A program made the translations under genes and the position numbers. Below the pieces are notes generated by a model that saw nothing but the letters and a program-made list of their open reading frames with translations, was not told the origin of the DNA and searched no databases. Shown piece by piece: positions 7,867 through 15,560 of a stretch of DNA of 44,313 nucleotides. Each line of letters begins with the position of its first letter. Position 1 is the first letter of the stretch. The DNA comes from CAYZGU01 sp964478165 (GTDB taxonomy: Bacteria > Poribacteria > WGA-4E > JAJDTR01), in contig CAYZGU010000018.1 of assembly GCA_964478165.1 (NCBI GenBank), positions 1-44,313 of the forward strand, given 5' to 3'.

Positions 7867-9810
7867 TTAATCAGCAACTTGTTCTTGCGAAATAGGTCGA
7901 TAGACTTGCGTGCCCTGCTCCCTGAATTCTTCGCTTTTTTCGGCCATGCCATCGGCAATTGCTTGCTCTTGGGCAATCCCCTTTTCCTCGGCGTACTTAC
8001 GAACGTCTTCTGTGATCTTCATGGAGCAAAAATGCGGACCACACATCGAACAGAAATGAACTGTTTTAGCAGATTCACTTGGCAGGGTTTTATCGTGATA
8101 CTCACGCGCCGTCTCCGGATCAAGACTCAAGTTGAACTGATCCTCCCAACGGAATTCGAAACGCGCTTTCGATAGAACATTGTCTCGTTCTTGAGCACCC
8201 GGATGGCCCTTCGCAAGATCCGCCGCATGCGCCGCAATCTTATACGCAATGACCCCCTCTTTAACATCTTCCTTGTCAGGAAGTCCAAGGTGCTCTTTTG
8301 GTGTGACATAGCAGAGCATTGCACAACCAAACCAACCTATCATAGCCGCCCCAATACCACTGGTAATGTGATCGTAGCCAGGGGCAACGTCTGTTGTCAA
8401 AGGCCCAAGGGTATAGAACGGGGCTTCATCACAGTGTTTGAGTTGAAGATCCATATTCTCCTTGATTAGCTGCATCGGAACATGTCCTGGGCCCTCAATC
8501 ATGACTTGACAATCATGTCCCCATGCGATTCGTGTAAGTTCGCCCAATGTCTCCAATTCGGCAAACTGGGCCTCATCATTGGCGTCAGCAATAGCACCCG
8601 GACGTAATCCATCACCTAGCGAGAAAGAAACATCATAGCATTTCAGAATTTCGCAAATTTCGTTAAAATTGGTATAGAGGAAACTTTCTTCATGATGAGA
8701 AAGGCACCATTTTGCCATGATGCTGCCACCACGGGATACAATGCCACAGGCACGATTCGCCGTGAGCGGGACGTAAGAAAGTCGGACACCCGCGTGAATC
8801 GTAAAATAGTCAACACCCTGTTCAGCTTGTTCAATTAAGGTATCTCGGTAGACGTTCCACGTCAGTTCCTCTGCCTTCCCGCCAACTTTTTCGAGTGCTT
8901 GGTATATCGGCACTGTGCCAATGGGAACAGGGGAGTTGCGGAGAATCCATTCTCGTGTTTCGTGGATATTTTTCCCCGTAGACAGGTCCATGACAGTGTC
9001 TGTTCCCCACTTTGTTGCCCATCGCATCTTTTCCACCTCTTCTTCAATCGAAGATGCTACCGCAGAATTTCCTATGTTCGCATTGATTTTTACCAGAAAA
9101 TTCCGGCCAATAATCATGGGCTCATTTTCGGGGTGATTTATGTTCACCGGAATGATAGCACGACCACGGGCAACCTCCTCGCGCACGAATTCAGCGGTAA
9201 TGTACTCCGGAACTGACGAACCAAATGACTCTCCGGGGTGCTGGTGATTCAAAGCATTCCTAGTCCGATAATCTCCGTCAACTGATTCAAAGGCCTTCTG
9301 CCTCCCCAGATTTTCCCGGATAGCAACAAACTCCATCTCCGGTGTAACGATGCCTCGTTTCGCATAGTGCATCTGAGTAACATTGCTGCCGGATTTTCCT
9401 CGGAGTGGTTTGCGCTTCAATCCTGGAAAATACTCCAAGCCACCTCGCTCCTTTTCACGAGTACTGGCATATTGCGCATGACCTCTGGTCAGATAGCCGT
9501 TATCTTGCGGTTGAATTTCACGTCCTTCATACTCTTCAACGTCGTCCCGGTCGAGTATCCAATCGCGGCGCAGCGGAACAAGCCCCGAGCGTATATCGCA
9601 TGACTGCGAATCATCTCCCCAAGGACCGCTCGTGTCATAAACAAGCAAAGACTCGTTCAACTCCACTTCTCCATCGGACAGATGGGTGGGTTGGAGTGTA
9701 ATCTCGCGAAAAGGCACTCGTAGATCTTTTCGCGATTTACCGCCAACATATATTTTCTTATGATTTGGAAGAGGCTCGTTGCTCTTCATCTCTACGTTTT
9801 CAGGGGGCAT
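7867..9810 (-). CDS. thiC: Phosphomethylpyrimidine synthase ThiC (radical SAM)
   Basis: ThiC converts aminoimidazole ribotide to the HMP-phosphate pyrimidine of thiamine using a 4Fe-4S cluster and SAM. The cluster motif CSMCGPHFC (CX2CX4C) is at residues 587-595, at the C-terminus as expected for the family. The N-terminal ThiC-associated domain and the conserved MIEGPGHVPM and GIGAAMIGW stretches are present. I start it at the ATG at 9810 (647 residues, near the family's usual 610-650), because GAGG lies seven bases ahead. The frame stays open to 9912, but that upstream part is riboswitch leader. It is the first gene of thiC-thiO-thiS and is controlled by the TPP aptamer and terminator just upstream. 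Confidence 0.96.
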   Translation of the reverse strand: MPPENVEMKSNEPLPNHKKIYVGGKSRKDLRVPFREITLQPTHLSDGEVELNESLLVYDTSGPWGDDSQSCDIRSGLVPLRRDWILDRDDVEEYEGREIQPQDNGYLTRGHAQYASTREKERGGLEYFPGLKRKPLRGKSGSNVTQMHYAKRGIVTPEMEFVAIRENLGRQKAFESVDGDYRTRNALNHQHPGESFGSSVPEYITAEFVREEVARGRAIIPVNINHPENEPMIIGRNFLVKINANIGNSAVASSIEEEVEKMRWATKWGTDTVMDLSTGKNIHETREWILRNSPVPIGTVPIYQALEKVGGKAEELTWNVYRDTLIEQAEQGVDYFTIHAGVRLSYVPLTANRACGIVSRGGSIMAKWCLSHHEESFLYTNFNEICEILKCYDVSFSLGDGLRPGAIADANDEAQFAELETLGELTRIAWGHDCQVMIEGPGHVPMQLIKENMDLQLKHCDEAPFYTLGPLTTDVAPGYDHITSGIGAAMIGWFGCAMLCYVTPKEHLGLPDKEDVKEGVIAYKIAAHAADLAKGHPGAQERDNVLSKARFEFRWEDQFNLSLDPETAREYHDKTLPSESAKTVHFCSMCGPHFCSMKITEDVRKYAEEKGIAQEQAIADGMAEKSEEFREQGTQVYRPISQEQVAD

Positions 9811-9938
9811 TTCGTAACCTCGCAACATAAGGATATGGACAGTGATTATCTCATTTTCGGAACATTCCAAAACAACACACGAATCGAGGAGACACAAGGA
9901 TTGGTTATCCATGCTTGCACAGTTAGGTCGATACCGTC

Positions 9939-9972
9939 AAAAAAAGCCGCCTCCCAACTAAGGAAGACGGCT
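9939..9972 (-). terminator. Riboswitch-controlled terminator ahead of thiC
   Basis: In the leader RNA an 11-bp stem (AGCCGTCTTCC with GGAGGCGGCT, two G-U pairs) is followed directly by seven U residues. It sits between the TPP aptamer and the thiC start, so it is most simply the expression platform: TPP binding favours this terminator and cuts off transcription of thiC-thiO-thiS. Confidence 0.88.
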
Positions 9973-10029
9973 CTTCAATTCGAGAGCTCAATCGCACAAA
10001 AACGACGAGTCTTGACCCACTCGAACGGT

Positions 10030-10112
10030 GTCTTCCTACGCTGGCATGATACAATTCACGTTCAAAGGGTGTGTTCTCAGCTCTTGAATGGCTCACAAAA
10101 GCACCCCTAACG
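10030..10112 (-). promoter_or_regulatory. TPP riboswitch (THI box)
   Basis: The thiC leader contains the conserved THI-box blocks in order on the minus strand: GGGGTGC (about 10107-10101), the CTGAGA pyrimidine-sensing loop (10080-10075), ACACCCTTTGAACGTGA, then TCATGCCAGCGTAGGAAG. Spacing and order match the TPP aptamer, with ACGTGA in place of the common ACCTGA. It precedes a strong terminator and thiC, so it should act by transcription attenuation when thiamine diphosphate is plentiful. Confidence 0.93.
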
Positions 10113-10132
10113 GTCAAGATATTCAATTTGGC

Positions 10133-10168
10133 AAGCATAACAGCAGTACCAAGCATAACAGCAGTACA
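10133..10168. repeat. Two tandem 18-bp units upstream of the TPP aptamer
   Basis: Two adjacent copies of AAGCATAACAGCAGTACC (the second with a final A) lie at 10133-10150 and 10151-10168, between the candidate thiC promoter and the aptamer. They would be at the very 5' end of the leader RNA. They may be a simple duplication or a repeated binding site. Confidence 0.8.
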
Positions 10169-10175
10169 AAGCGTA

Positions 10176-10205
10176 ATGCTACAACAACAACCAAAAGAAA
10201 GTCAA
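10176..10205 (-). promoter_or_regulatory. Candidate promoter for thiC-thiO-thiS
   Basis: A -35-like TTGACT (10205-10200) and a -10-like TAGCAT (10181-10176) are 18 bases apart on the minus strand, about 65 bases ahead of the aptamer. It faces away from a similar plus-strand pair at 10224. Predicted from sequence only. Confidence 0.45.
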
Positions 10206-10223
10206 GAAAATTTTCATTTTGAC

Positions 10224-10253
10224 TTGACTGAATTCTACAATGAATGATATATT
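10224..10253 (+). promoter_or_regulatory. Candidate promoter for the Gld-type ABC operon
   Basis: TTGACT (10224-10229) and TATATT (10248-10253) are separated by 18 bases on the plus strand, about 190 bases before the ATPase gene. In the leader between them, GGGTCA and TGACCC (10321-10326 and 10341-10346) form an inverted repeat that could be an operator. Predicted from sequence only. Confidence 0.4.
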
Positions 10254-10442
10254 TTTATCTGTGGTTCAATCGAATTATGATATGTAAGTGTTGATGGCCT
10301 ATTCATCAAATGAAAGAGTAGGGTCAACTTTCGATGTATCTGACCCCAAAGGAGCGTGGCCTCGTGGCCCATTCCAAGATTTCTGTTTACACTAGTGGGA
10401 TGAAAATTTTAACGATTCAAGATTGTGTGGGAGCAAAGATAC

Positions 10443-11399
10443 ATGATTGAAGTAAAAAATCTTACCAAGCGCTATGGTCCGACGGTTGCCGTAAACGGTG
10501 TGTCCTTCGATGCACGCGCAGGAGAGGTGTTAGGATTTCTTGGACCGAACGGTGCGGGAAAGACGACAACTATGCGTGTTCTGACCTGCTATCTTTCAGC
10601 CGATGAGGGGAGCGCCACCGTTGATGGATATGACGTCTTTGAACAGTCGATCGAAGTCCGAAAGCGAATTGGTTACTTACCTGAAAGTGCTCCACTCTAC
10701 CTAGACATGGGGGTTATCGATTATCTCAAGTTCATCGCCGAGGTTCGTGATGTCCCGAAGAGCCAACGCCAACAGCGAACAAAAGACGTTATTGATATCT
10801 GCGGGCTTGAGAAAGTTATCCAGAAAGATATCGGCGAGCTCTCTAAAGGCTACCGTCAGAGGCTCGGTTTAGCGCAAAGTCTAATTCACGATCCACCCAT
10901 TCTTATTCTAGACGAGCCAACCTCAGGACTTGACCCAAGCCAAATCATCGAAATTCGCAACTTAATCAAAGAAGTTGGCAAAGAAAAAATGATTATCTTT
11001 AGTACGCATATTCTCCCTGAAGTTTCGGCAACCTGCAGTCGAATTCTAATCATTAACGAGGGGCAGATTGTTGCCAACGGGACTCCAGAAGATCTTGCGG
11101 GGCGGGCAAAGGGTGGCGAGGTTGTGCATATCTCTATCCATGGTCCCGAGGACGCGATTGAGGCAAAACTCAGCGAATTGGATTTCATTAACGACTTCAA
11201 GAACGTAAAATCTGAAGACGGCGTGTGTGGGTTCGAGATCACGTCCGAAAAGGGTAAAAACGCGGCCGAGGAGCTTTTCCATTTCGTTGTCCAGAACCAC
11301 TGGAGTTTAACCGAATTGCGTCAGGAATCAGCCAGCTTAGAACAGGTGTTTCTCGAATTGACAGAAAATGAACCGGGGCACGAGGGGGAATCAGGGTAA
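10443..11399 (+). CDS. ABC transporter ATPase, GldA type
   Basis: This 318-residue ATP-binding subunit energises the membrane complex encoded by the next genes. It has Walker A GPNGAGKTT (34-42), the signature LSKGYRQRLGLA (133-144), in which KGYRQR is characteristic of the GldA/CcmA-like exporter branch, Walker B with D-loop ILILDEPTSGLDP (153-165), and the switch histidine in STHIL. A C-terminal extension of about 90 residues is typical of this subfamily. The ATG at 10443 is preceded by GGGAG nine bases away; a GTG at 10425 in the same frame is less likely. It is the first gene of a four-gene operon with a permease and GldG/DUF4340 proteins. GldA is named in Bacteroidetes gliding; outside that group the function is mostly unknown. 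Confidence 0.92.
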   Translation: MIEVKNLTKRYGPTVAVNGVSFDARAGEVLGFLGPNGAGKTTTMRVLTCYLSADEGSATVDGYDVFEQSIEVRKRIGYLPESAPLYLDMGVIDYLKFIAEVRDVPKSQRQQRTKDVIDICGLEKVIQKDIGELSKGYRQRLGLAQSLIHDPPILILDEPTSGLDPSQIIEIRNLIKEVGKEKMIIFSTHILPEVSATCSRILIINEGQIVANGTPEDLAGRAKGGEVVHISIHGPEDAIEAKLSELDFINDFKNVKSEDGVCGFEITSEKGKNAAEELFHFVVQNHWSLTELRQESASLEQVFLELTENEPGHEGESG

Positions 11400-11406
11400 A
11401 AAACAT

Positions 11407-12126
11407 ATGAACAACATATCAGCAATCTTCAGAAAAGAGTTTAAAAGCTACTTTAATTCACCAATTGCTTACATTTTTATTACATTTTTTTTGGCCCTTT
11501 CGGCTTGGTTTTTCTTTCGTGGTTTCTTCATCATAAGCCAGGCCAACATGCGGGGGTTTTTCACCTTCATGCCTTGGTTGTTCCTGTTTTTCATCCCAGC
11601 AGTAACGATGAAATTGTGGGCTGAAGAGAGAAAACTAGGAACAGTTGAAATCCTGATGACCCTACCAATTAAAGATTATGAGGTAATCGTCGGAAAATTC
11701 CTAGCAAGTTTTGCCCTACTGGGCGTAACAATTCTTTTATCACTCTCTCTTCCGATTGCCGTTGGCTCTCTCGGCGACCTAGACGGCGGTCCAATCATCG
11801 GTGGCTACATCGGTCTCTTATTGATGGGTGCAGCCTATCTTTCAATCGGACTCTTCGCTTCCACGCTGACGGAAAACCAGATCATTGGCTTTATTGTAGG
11901 TATCGGTTTGTGCTTTGCCCTCCTGATTATTGGTGAGGACATTGTATTGTTCAACATCGGAAGCCCTTGGCTAGCATCAATCTTTAGCTATCTCGGGTTG
12001 GGCACCCATTTTAGCAGCATCCTCAGGGGCGTTATCGATTCGCGAGACTTAATTTACTATCTTTCCGTCATCGGTTTTTTCCTTTATCTCAGTGTTTTAA
12101 GAATTCAAATGCAGAAAGTGGGGTAG
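11407..12126 (+). CDS. ABC-2 type permease, GldF type
   Basis: The 239-residue inner-membrane protein has six predicted hydrophobic segments. A first helix follows FRKEFKSYFNSPIAYIF, and a soluble stretch carries MKLWAEERKLGTVEILMTLPI, a hallmark of GldF/NosY-like ABC-2 permeases. The last helix ends at LSVLRIQMQK. The ATG at 11407 lies seven bases after the ATPase stop, with AGGG upstream, so the two are coupled; the same frame extends back to 11368 inside the ATPase gene without a ribosome site. With the ATPase it should form the core of an export or membrane-remodelling ABC complex, and the GldG-like protein follows four bases later. Confidence 0.9.
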   Translation: MNNISAIFRKEFKSYFNSPIAYIFITFFLALSAWFFFRGFFIISQANMRGFFTFMPWLFLFFIPAVTMKLWAEERKLGTVEILMTLPIKDYEVIVGKFLASFALLGVTILLSLSLPIAVGSLGDLDGGPIIGGYIGLLLMGAAYLSIGLFASTLTENQIIGFIVGIGLCFALLIIGEDIVLFNIGSPWLASIFSYLGLGTHFSSILRGVIDSRDLIYYLSVIGFFLYLSVLRIQMQKVG

Positions 12127-12129
12127 AAC

Positions 12130-13782
12130 ATGATAAAGAAAACAATGGTATATGGCAGTAATGCCCTAGCTTTTGCGCTTGTTATTCTTCTAATGTTGGC
12201 TGTAGTAAACTTCCTTTCATATCGTCGTTTTGTGCGGGCGGACCTAACCGAAGATAAACGATATACAATTTCGCAATCGACAAAAAACGTTCTGAAGCGC
12301 TTAGACGATGTTGTAACAATTAACGCCTTCTACTCTCGCGAGCCCGCGCAAGTTGCTGAGAGGCGCCGAAAAATTCGGGACGTGCTAGATGAATACCGTG
12401 CGTTTTCGAATAAGTTGCAAATCAACTTTATTGACCCGGCAGGCTTTGATGAAAGTGAGAAGCAGGAGTTGAGGTTCAGGCGTATCACTGAGCTCCAAGT
12501 CAACGTAATTCAGAAGGACAAAGCCGAGGTTGCAAACGTGTACATGAGTGTCGCAATCGGCTACGGCGGCAAAGAAGAAGTTCTTCCTGTGGTTGAAGAT
12601 ACAAATACCCTTGAATACGATTTGACTTCTGCGATTCTGAAAGTAACAGCCGAGAAGGCCAAGACGGTTGGTTTTCTAGCGGGGCATGACGAACTTGATA
12701 TTCACGACCGAAGCCTTGAGGGATTGCGTCGAGAATTAGATAAAAACCAAAATGGGCAATACAACATCATAAAAGTTAACATCGAAGATGGAAATGAGAT
12801 TGATGAAAGCATCTCAACGTTAGTTGTCGCCGGCCCCAAAAGCACATTAGCGGAACGCGAGAAATATGAAATCGATCAGCTCATCATGCGAGGCGGACGG
12901 GCAATTTTCCTAATCGATTCAATTCTCACCCAAGAATCCTCGCTGCAAGCGTCCCCTTTATCAACTGGTTTAAACGATTTGCTCGAACACTATGGAATCA
13001 GGCTGGGAAATAACCTTGTGCTCGATCGCTCAAGCGAGATGACCCGATTCCAAACGATGCGAGGGATTACCATCCAACAGTACCTGTATTTTATAAAGGT
13101 ACTGAAACAGTACCTGTATAGCTCGGCAGAAAGCTCTGAGGGCTTATCTAGTAAACACATCATCACAAGTGAACTGGAAAGCATGGTCCTGCCATGGGCT
13201 AGTTCGCTTGAACTCGTTTCTAAGGAGACGGACATTGAAACCGTAGCGCTCGCTAAGACCAGCCAATTTGCCTGGACAACTCAGAGCCCATACAATCTCG
13301 ATCCCAGCAACCGGTTAACCCCACCTACCTCTACACAGAAAGCATACATCGTTGCAGGAGCAGTGTCAGGTGTCTTCAAGAGCTTTTATGCTGGGAAAGC
13401 TATTCCACCGGTCGAATCAGATGCATCCGAGGTCAATGGAGAGCCGACAACGGTCACCGCAACTCGAGAGACAGACACAGAAAGTGAGCCCACCCAAATT
13501 GTTGTTGTAGGAAATTCAAAATTTCTGGAACAAGGGCGTCCAGGTGGGCAACTGTTTTTCTTGAATGTGGTGGATTGGCTCACCCTCGGTGAAGACCTAA
13601 TCAACATCAGATCTCATAGCGTCACAGATCGACCGCTAAAGGAGGTCTCAGAGGGCGAAAAAGCTTTTATCCGGTTCATCTGTATTTTCGGTATTCCCCT
13701 TATTGTTGTTGCTTTTGGATTGCTTAGATACTTTCTACGAAGGAGGGCGAAACGGTTGGTTGAAGCATATGGAACCATCTGA
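12130..13782 (+). CDS. GldG-like ABC auxiliary membrane protein
   Basis: The 550-residue protein has the GldG/ABC_transp_aux layout: a short cytoplasmic start, one membrane helix (about 9-30), the family motif ADLTEDKRYTISQSTKNVL (about 37-55), a large extracytoplasmic domain and a C-terminal membrane helix (about 512-532) followed by a basic tail. The region around FLAGHDELDIHD resembles the GldG core. A long Ser/Thr-rich, acidic linker near residues 420-460 is probably flexible. It starts four bases after the permease stop. In Bacteroidetes GldA-F-G form an ABC complex needed for gliding; here there is no gliding gene nearby, so a general role in envelope transport or assembly is inferred. 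Confidence 0.88.
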   Translation: MIKKTMVYGSNALAFALVILLMLAVVNFLSYRRFVRADLTEDKRYTISQSTKNVLKRLDDVVTINAFYSREPAQVAERRRKIRDVLDEYRAFSNKLQINFIDPAGFDESEKQELRFRRITELQVNVIQKDKAEVANVYMSVAIGYGGKEEVLPVVEDTNTLEYDLTSAILKVTAEKAKTVGFLAGHDELDIHDRSLEGLRRELDKNQNGQYNIIKVNIEDGNEIDESISTLVVAGPKSTLAEREKYEIDQLIMRGGRAIFLIDSILTQESSLQASPLSTGLNDLLEHYGIRLGNNLVLDRSSEMTRFQTMRGITIQQYLYFIKVLKQYLYSSAESSEGLSSKHIITSELESMVLPWASSLELVSKETDIETVALAKTSQFAWTTQSPYNLDPSNRLTPPTSTQKAYIVAGAVSGVFKSFYAGKAIPPVESDASEVNGEPTTVTATRETDTESEPTQIVVVGNSKFLEQGRPGGQLFFLNVVDWLTLGEDLINIRSHSVTDRPLKEVSEGEKAFIRFICIFGIPLIVVAFGLLRYFLRRRAKRLVEAYGTI

Positions 13783-13790
13783 GTTAAATC

Positions 13791-14801
13791 ATGAAAACTA
13801 AAAAGCTTTTAATTTTAGTCGCGATTCTTATAGGTTTGGTTGTAATCGTAGCACTCGTTGAAAAACCTTTCGCCAAGAGCGAATATACGAGGAAGTTGGC
13901 TGAAGCTAAGCCACTGTTTGCCAATTTCACGAAGGAAAGCGCTGCGAAGATCGAAATAACTGCATCGGGACAGACGACAACGCTCGGCAAAGAGAACGGT
14001 CATTGGTACGTGGTATCGATGGACAATTATCCTGCTGATGCGGAAGGCGTTCAAGGCCTCTTGGAAAAAGTAGCCATGTTCAAAACAAGTGAACTCGTTT
14101 CGAACAATCCAGAGAAACAGGCGGAATTCGAGGTGGATAGTTCAGGCGTCGAGGCAGAATTATTAGATGCTGGCGGAAACACACTTGCCCACCTCTTCCT
14201 TGGGAAAACCACTCCCGGTTACCTGAGCAGCTATCTTCGCGCTGCAAATTCTAACAATGTATATGTAGGAAAAGGAAATCTGAAATCTACTTTCGACAAA
14301 GGGAGCCGGAGCTGGAAGGACCGAACGATTTTCAGCTTCAACAAAGGCGATGTAACACACCTCTCGATTAGTTCAGAAGAAGAGATTGAGCTAAAAATAG
14401 ATGCAGAAGGTAAATGGGAGATGCTTGCGCCCTTCACTTCCCCCGTAAAACAGACGGAACTCGATACCCTATTGCAAAATTATAGCGCCCTGGACGCAGA
14501 TGAGTTCGCGGGAGAAGAAGATCTTTCAAAGTATGGATTCGATCCGCACAGAGCATCGGTATCAGCAACTTTGAATGATGGTTCAACACGTATTCTCCTC
14601 GTTGGTAAGGAGGAGGATGGAAAGCATTATACCAAACGGAAGGATAATGATTCAATATTCATGCTTTACGCATTCAAAGTTGACCAGCTCTTGAAAAGCG
14701 CGGAAGACCTGAAAGACGATGCACCCGTCACCGAGAGTAACCAGATTGACGACGAATCAGACGAATCTGATGGGAGCACCGCGAGCGAAAAGAGTGAATG
14801 A
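13791..14801 (+). CDS. DUF4340 membrane-anchored protein
   Basis: The 336-residue product has one N-terminal membrane helix (about 5-24, KLLILVAILIGLVVIVALVE) and a large extracytoplasmic domain with repeated beta modules. The pattern NGHWYVVSMDNYPADAEGV followed by LLEKVAMFKTSELVS is characteristic of DUF4340 proteins, which regularly follow GldG-like genes. The last 30 residues are very acidic and rich in Ser, Asp and Glu. It starts eight bases after the GldG stop and is the last gene of the operon; a strong terminator follows. Its function is unknown beyond association with this ABC complex. Confidence 0.85.
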   Translation: MKTKKLLILVAILIGLVVIVALVEKPFAKSEYTRKLAEAKPLFANFTKESAAKIEITASGQTTTLGKENGHWYVVSMDNYPADAEGVQGLLEKVAMFKTSELVSNNPEKQAEFEVDSSGVEAELLDAGGNTLAHLFLGKTTPGYLSSYLRAANSNNVYVGKGNLKSTFDKGSRSWKDRTIFSFNKGDVTHLSISSEEEIELKIDAEGKWEMLAPFTSPVKQTELDTLLQNYSALDADEFAGEEDLSKYGFDPHRASVSATLNDGSTRILLVGKEEDGKHYTKRKDNDSIFMLYAFKVDQLLKSAEDLKDDAPVTESNQIDDESDESDGSTASEKSE

Positions 14802-14841
14802 GAGGGCGCAGTTAGAATACCATAGCCAGTTGAAAATGTAG

Positions 14842-14875
14842 AGGGGCGGTGAGAGCGAATCACCGTCCCTTTTTT
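14842..14875 (+). terminator. Rho-independent terminator of the ABC operon
   Basis: AGGGGCGGTGA pairs with TCACCGTCCCT (one G-U pair) across a 7-base loop and runs into six T residues. It lies 40 bases after the DUF4340 stop and closes the four-gene operon. Confidence 0.9.
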
Positions 14876-15560
14876 ATTCGTTTTGTCTGGCGTCAAATGA
14901 GCGACGGTCTCAATCCATCAATGTTTTTCCGGGAGCTGAAACGCAAATTCAGTAATCAAGGCAGTTCATAATTGGTTCGCGGCCAAACACCTCTGAGATT
15001 CGTATCAATACGTCGTACATTGGACGTTTTCTTCTGTGGAACACTTTCATTCCACAGGAGAAAACGGGAATACGGACAATCGAATGCACTCCTGACTTCA
15101 TCTGACAGCTTAAGCGATGTACTAAGCTAGTTTTGAAACGGGGCATCATGCAATCAGGCTGTGCGATGTAGTTCCTCTCTAGCACATCGGTCCTAATCCT
15201 GTAGTCACCTGCAGACGGACAGAACACCGTCCTATGTAGACTGAATTTGCTCTTGAAAAAACCTGTTGGCCACTCGAAAGATTGTTCATTCCAAAGTTCC
15301 ATGCCTCATATCTTCTGAAGTTTTCTTAAGCGCTAAGCATGCTGTTTCTATGCATGGTGGTGTTTTAGCGTTGCCATTAGAGAATTAAAACAACAACCAG
15401 TTTGAATCTTGGCCTTTGGGCTTATGGTCCCAAGGCGATGCTATGACTTTAGTTTGAAGTTGTCACGGCAATAAGGTGGTTGAACGTCTAACGGTCCTGA
15501 GCGGGTAATTGACATTGAATCGTTCCTTCACGATACCACCGAACCACAGGGGAAAGAGCT
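14876..15560. other. Intergenic stretch with one strong hairpin
   Basis: No gene is recognised in 685 bases. A minus-strand frame of 117 codons (14949-15302) lacks a ribosome site and matches no family I know. The outstanding feature is the 16-bp hairpin at 15026-15065, listed separately. Confidence 0.5.
15026..15065. repeat. 16-bp inverted repeat, 8-base loop
   Basis: GTTTTCTTCTGTGGAA (15026-15041) faces TTCCACAGGAGAAAAC (15050-15065), pairing over all 16 positions with a single G-U. Neither strand continues into a T-run, so it is not a normal terminator. It could be part of a small RNA, a protein site, or the remains of a mobile element. Confidence 0.8.

Noticed and set aside
14949..15302. 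Minus-strand frame of 117 codons
   Set aside because: No ribosome site, no recognisable motif, and it includes the 16-bp hairpin.
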